Shown here piece after piece: positions 62,570 to 64,000 of a stretch of DNA of 64,000 nt. Every line of letters begins with the position of its first letter. The first letter of the stretch is position 1. The notes beneath the pieces are model-generated. The model had not been told where the DNA came from. It saw nothing but the letters and a program-made list of their open reading frames with translations, and ran no database searches. A program made the translations under genes and the position numbers. The DNA is taken from positions 2,812,501 through 2,876,500 of the forward strand of contig NZ_JACHLY010000001.1 in the NCBI RefSeq assembly GCF_014204715.1. The letters are read 5' to 3'. Source of the DNA: Streptomonospora salina. GTDB lineage: Bacteria > Actinomycetota > Actinomycetes > Streptosporangiales > Streptosporangiaceae.

Positions 62570-63577
62570 TCACCGCTGCTCCTGGAGGAAGCGGAGCGCG
62601 TCGGGAGCGGGGTCCTGCTCCGGTCCGGCGGTGGGCACGGTGATCTCGAAGGCCAGCGAGTCCACCGCGTCTTCGGGCACGACGAAGCTGACGACGACAC
62701 CGGTCTCCTCCCCGGCGGGCAGCGGTTCGCCGTCGTCACCGGAGCAGCCGTAGACGACCGAGAGCGCGTCCTCCAAGCTGGGCCGCATGGAGTACCGGGA
62801 GGTCGGCCGCCACCAGCGCCCCTCCTCGTCCACGGCGCGGACGTCGCACTGGCCGAGGCGCTCCCGCGCGCCGCCCTCGCCCGGCGTCAGCGTGAACACG
62901 GCGTCGACGAGGCGGGTGCCCTCGGGCGGCGGATCCGCGCCCTCAAGCTCGCCGACGAGGGTTCCGCGCAGCTCCCAGCGGCTGCCGACGAGTTCGGCGG
63001 GCTCCTCCGTCTCCACCGCCCGGCGCGGTTCCGGCGGCACCACGCCGCGGTCCAGCATCTCCTGGCGCTCCAGCCACCAGGGCGTGCCCAACGCGATCGG
63101 CAGCACCACTGCGAGCACGGCGATGGAGGGCAGGTGGGCGCGCTTCCACAGCGGCAGGGCGCGCCGGGGGCGCCCCCCGCCCTGCTGCGGAGCCGGCGGC
63201 GGCGCCTGAGGAGGACCCTGGGGCGGGTGCGGCCCCGGCCCCGGAGGACCGGGCGGCGGGGGAGCGAACGCCGGCCCCGCTGGGGGCGGCGGAGGCCCGG
63301 TCGGCCCTCCGCCCGGCGGAGGCGGGCCGGGCGGTCCGGGACCGCCCGGACGCGGCCCGGGGCCGTAGGGACCGGCAGACCCGCCGCCGGAAGGCGGAGG
63401 AGGCGGCGGGTGCGGGGGGCCGCCCTGCGGACCGGGGCCTGGCCCGGGAGGCGGCGCCGGGTGACCGCTCCCCGGAGGCGGTTGCTGTCCCGCGCGACGC
63501 CGCCGAGGCCCCGGCGGCGGGGGCGGGGGCTGCTGACCGGTGGGCCGGTCGCCGCGGCGCGGGTCGTCAGGGTGCAT
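62570..63577 (-). CDS. proline-rich membrane-anchored protein
   Basis: 335 residues. About 140 residues of Pro/Gly-rich low complexity on the cytoplasmic side, one membrane helix (LPSIAVLAVVLPIALGTPWW), then an extracytoplasmic domain of about 165 residues: GSRWELRGTLVGELEG, LVDAVFTLTPGEGGARERLG, VVVSFVVPEDAVDSLAFEIT. The outer domain looks like an immunoglobulin-like beta sandwich similar to the neighbouring partial gene. Function unknown. Follows that gene by 12 bases, so they form an operon. Confidence 0.78.
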   Translation of the reverse strand: MHPDDPRRGDRPTGQQPPPPPPGPRRRRAGQQPPPGSGHPAPPPGPGPGPQGGPPHPPPPPPSGGGSAGPYGPGPRPGGPGPPGPPPPGGGPTGPPPPPAGPAFAPPPPGPPGPGPHPPQGPPQAPPPAPQQGGGRPRRALPLWKRAHLPSIAVLAVVLPIALGTPWWLERQEMLDRGVVPPEPRRAVETEEPAELVGSRWELRGTLVGELEGADPPPEGTRLVDAVFTLTPGEGGARERLGQCDVRAVDEEGRWWRPTSRYSMRPSLEDALSVVYGCSGDDGEPLPAGEETGVVVSFVVPEDAVDSLAFEITVPTAGPEQDPAPDALRFLQEQR

Positions 63578-63589
63578 GGTCGGTGCTTC

Positions 63590-64000
63590 CTACGACGTCT
63601 GGGCGGGGGCGGGAACGGCGATCCGCTCTTGGGGATCGGCGAGGCGCTCGTCGAGCCGGGCGCCGTCCAGCCCCAGGTGGATGTCGGCGCGGGCACTGAG
63701 CCGGTCGTCGACCGATTCGCGGGCGCTCACGTGGAGAGCGGGGTCGTCGACCCGCTTCTCGGGAACCTCGAAGACCAGCATTCCGGTCAGGGGAATCCCC
63801 GGCGCCGGTGTGCTGCCACCGCCGTTGAGCCCGTTGCTCACCCACGTGCTGGCGGAGTAGACGTAGCCGTCCCCCATGACGAGCTCGGCGTCGACGCTGT
63901 TCAGAGGCGCCGTCGCCGCGGTGATCTCGACGGTGGCCACCACCCACACGCCGTGGGCCTCGATCGGTCCGGAAGAGCCGAGGCCGCCCTCCTCGGCGAC
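63590..64000 (-). CDS. partial DUF4352-like extracytoplasmic protein (cut by window end)
   Basis: Only the C-terminal 136 residues are visible; the gene starts beyond 64000. HGVWVVATVEITAATAPLNS, LVMGDGYVYSASTWVSNGLN and IPLTGMLVFEVPEK match the Ig-like beta sandwich of DUF4352 proteins, which are secreted or membrane-anchored. It is in an operon with the proline-rich protein downstream, which has a similar outer domain. Confidence 0.75.
   Translation of the reverse strand, partial: VAEEGGLGSSGPIEAHGVWVVATVEITAATAPLNSVDAELVMGDGYVYSASTWVSNGLNGGGSTPAPGIPLTGMLVFEVPEKRVDDPALHVSARESVDDRLSARADIHLGLDGARLDERLADPQERIAVPAPAQTS

Overview
The window is high-GC actinomycete chromosome. The 23S rRNA carries the extra domain III insertion typical of high-GC Gram-positives, most genes have GC-rich third codon positions, and the gene order from a DUF5324 protein through cyclophilin, rhomboid protease, CrgA and the PknB/PknA/PBP/RodA/PP2C/FHA operon is the classic actinobacterial cell-wall and division locus. 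Gene style suggests Nocardiopsaceae or a related Streptosporangiales family (inference; genus not determined).

Layout. 1-3440: end of an rRNA operon (23S, 5S, terminator). 3.5-8.6 kb: small housekeeping and accessory genes (NAD(P)-binding protein, HTH_42 protein, a pair of small phage-like genes, a SugE/Gdx guanidinium exporter, an XRE-DUF5753 regulator, a DLW-39 micro-protein). 8830-20315: tRNA-Ala(UGC) and, integrated into its 3' end, an 11.4 kb actinomycete integrative and conjugative element (AICE) of the pSAM2 type. The element has int, xis, a RepSA-like HUH initiator, a TraB/FtsK-type DNA pump, Pra-like and KorSA-like regulators with three recognisable operator copies, several tiny genes including a 55-residue zinc-ribbon protein, and a cargo end with a TPR/XRE regulator, a HAD hydrolase and an AT-richer gene whose C-terminus resembles HEPN/Abi abortive-infection domains. 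20.4-25 kb: DUF5710-HNH protein, a divergent MarR/quinone-oxidoreductase pair, GyrI-like and DUF1707-DUF4870 proteins.

25-37.6 kb: the conserved envelope and division block. fhaB, pstP, rodA, pbpA and pknA are joined by stop/start overlaps or a one-base gap, with pknB just behind and fhaA just ahead, so they act as one signalling and peptidoglycan-synthesis unit: kinases phosphorylate, PstP dephosphorylates, FHA proteins read the phosphothreonines, RodA and PBP build wall, CrgA links to division. 37.8-50.5 kb: tRNA-Leu(CAG), an SSI-like lipoprotein, rhodanese, PAS-GAF-PAS histidine kinase, an RsbW-like/STAS pair, DUF4446, pheA, serS, the proteasome activator Bpa, a quinone oxidoreductase, a large proline-rich MinD/ParA ATPase and tRNA-Ser(UGA). 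50.6-64 kb: LysR with a divergent DMT exporter, two tandem paralogous micro-membrane proteins, an ABC ATPase remnant, a CPA2 antiporter fused to a UBP zinc finger, thioesterase, a stand-alone DnaN paralogue, F420/FMN-binding and DUF2786 proteins, a Nudix protein and membrane proteins, the last cut by the window end.

Non-coding signals of note: a 122 bp att duplication, KorSA-type operators, a CATAGGAC repeat array upstream of the cargo regulator, nested perfect hairpins beside the cargo gene, two copies of a 20-bp-arm palindrome, and two DnaA-box clusters that share a 17-mer.
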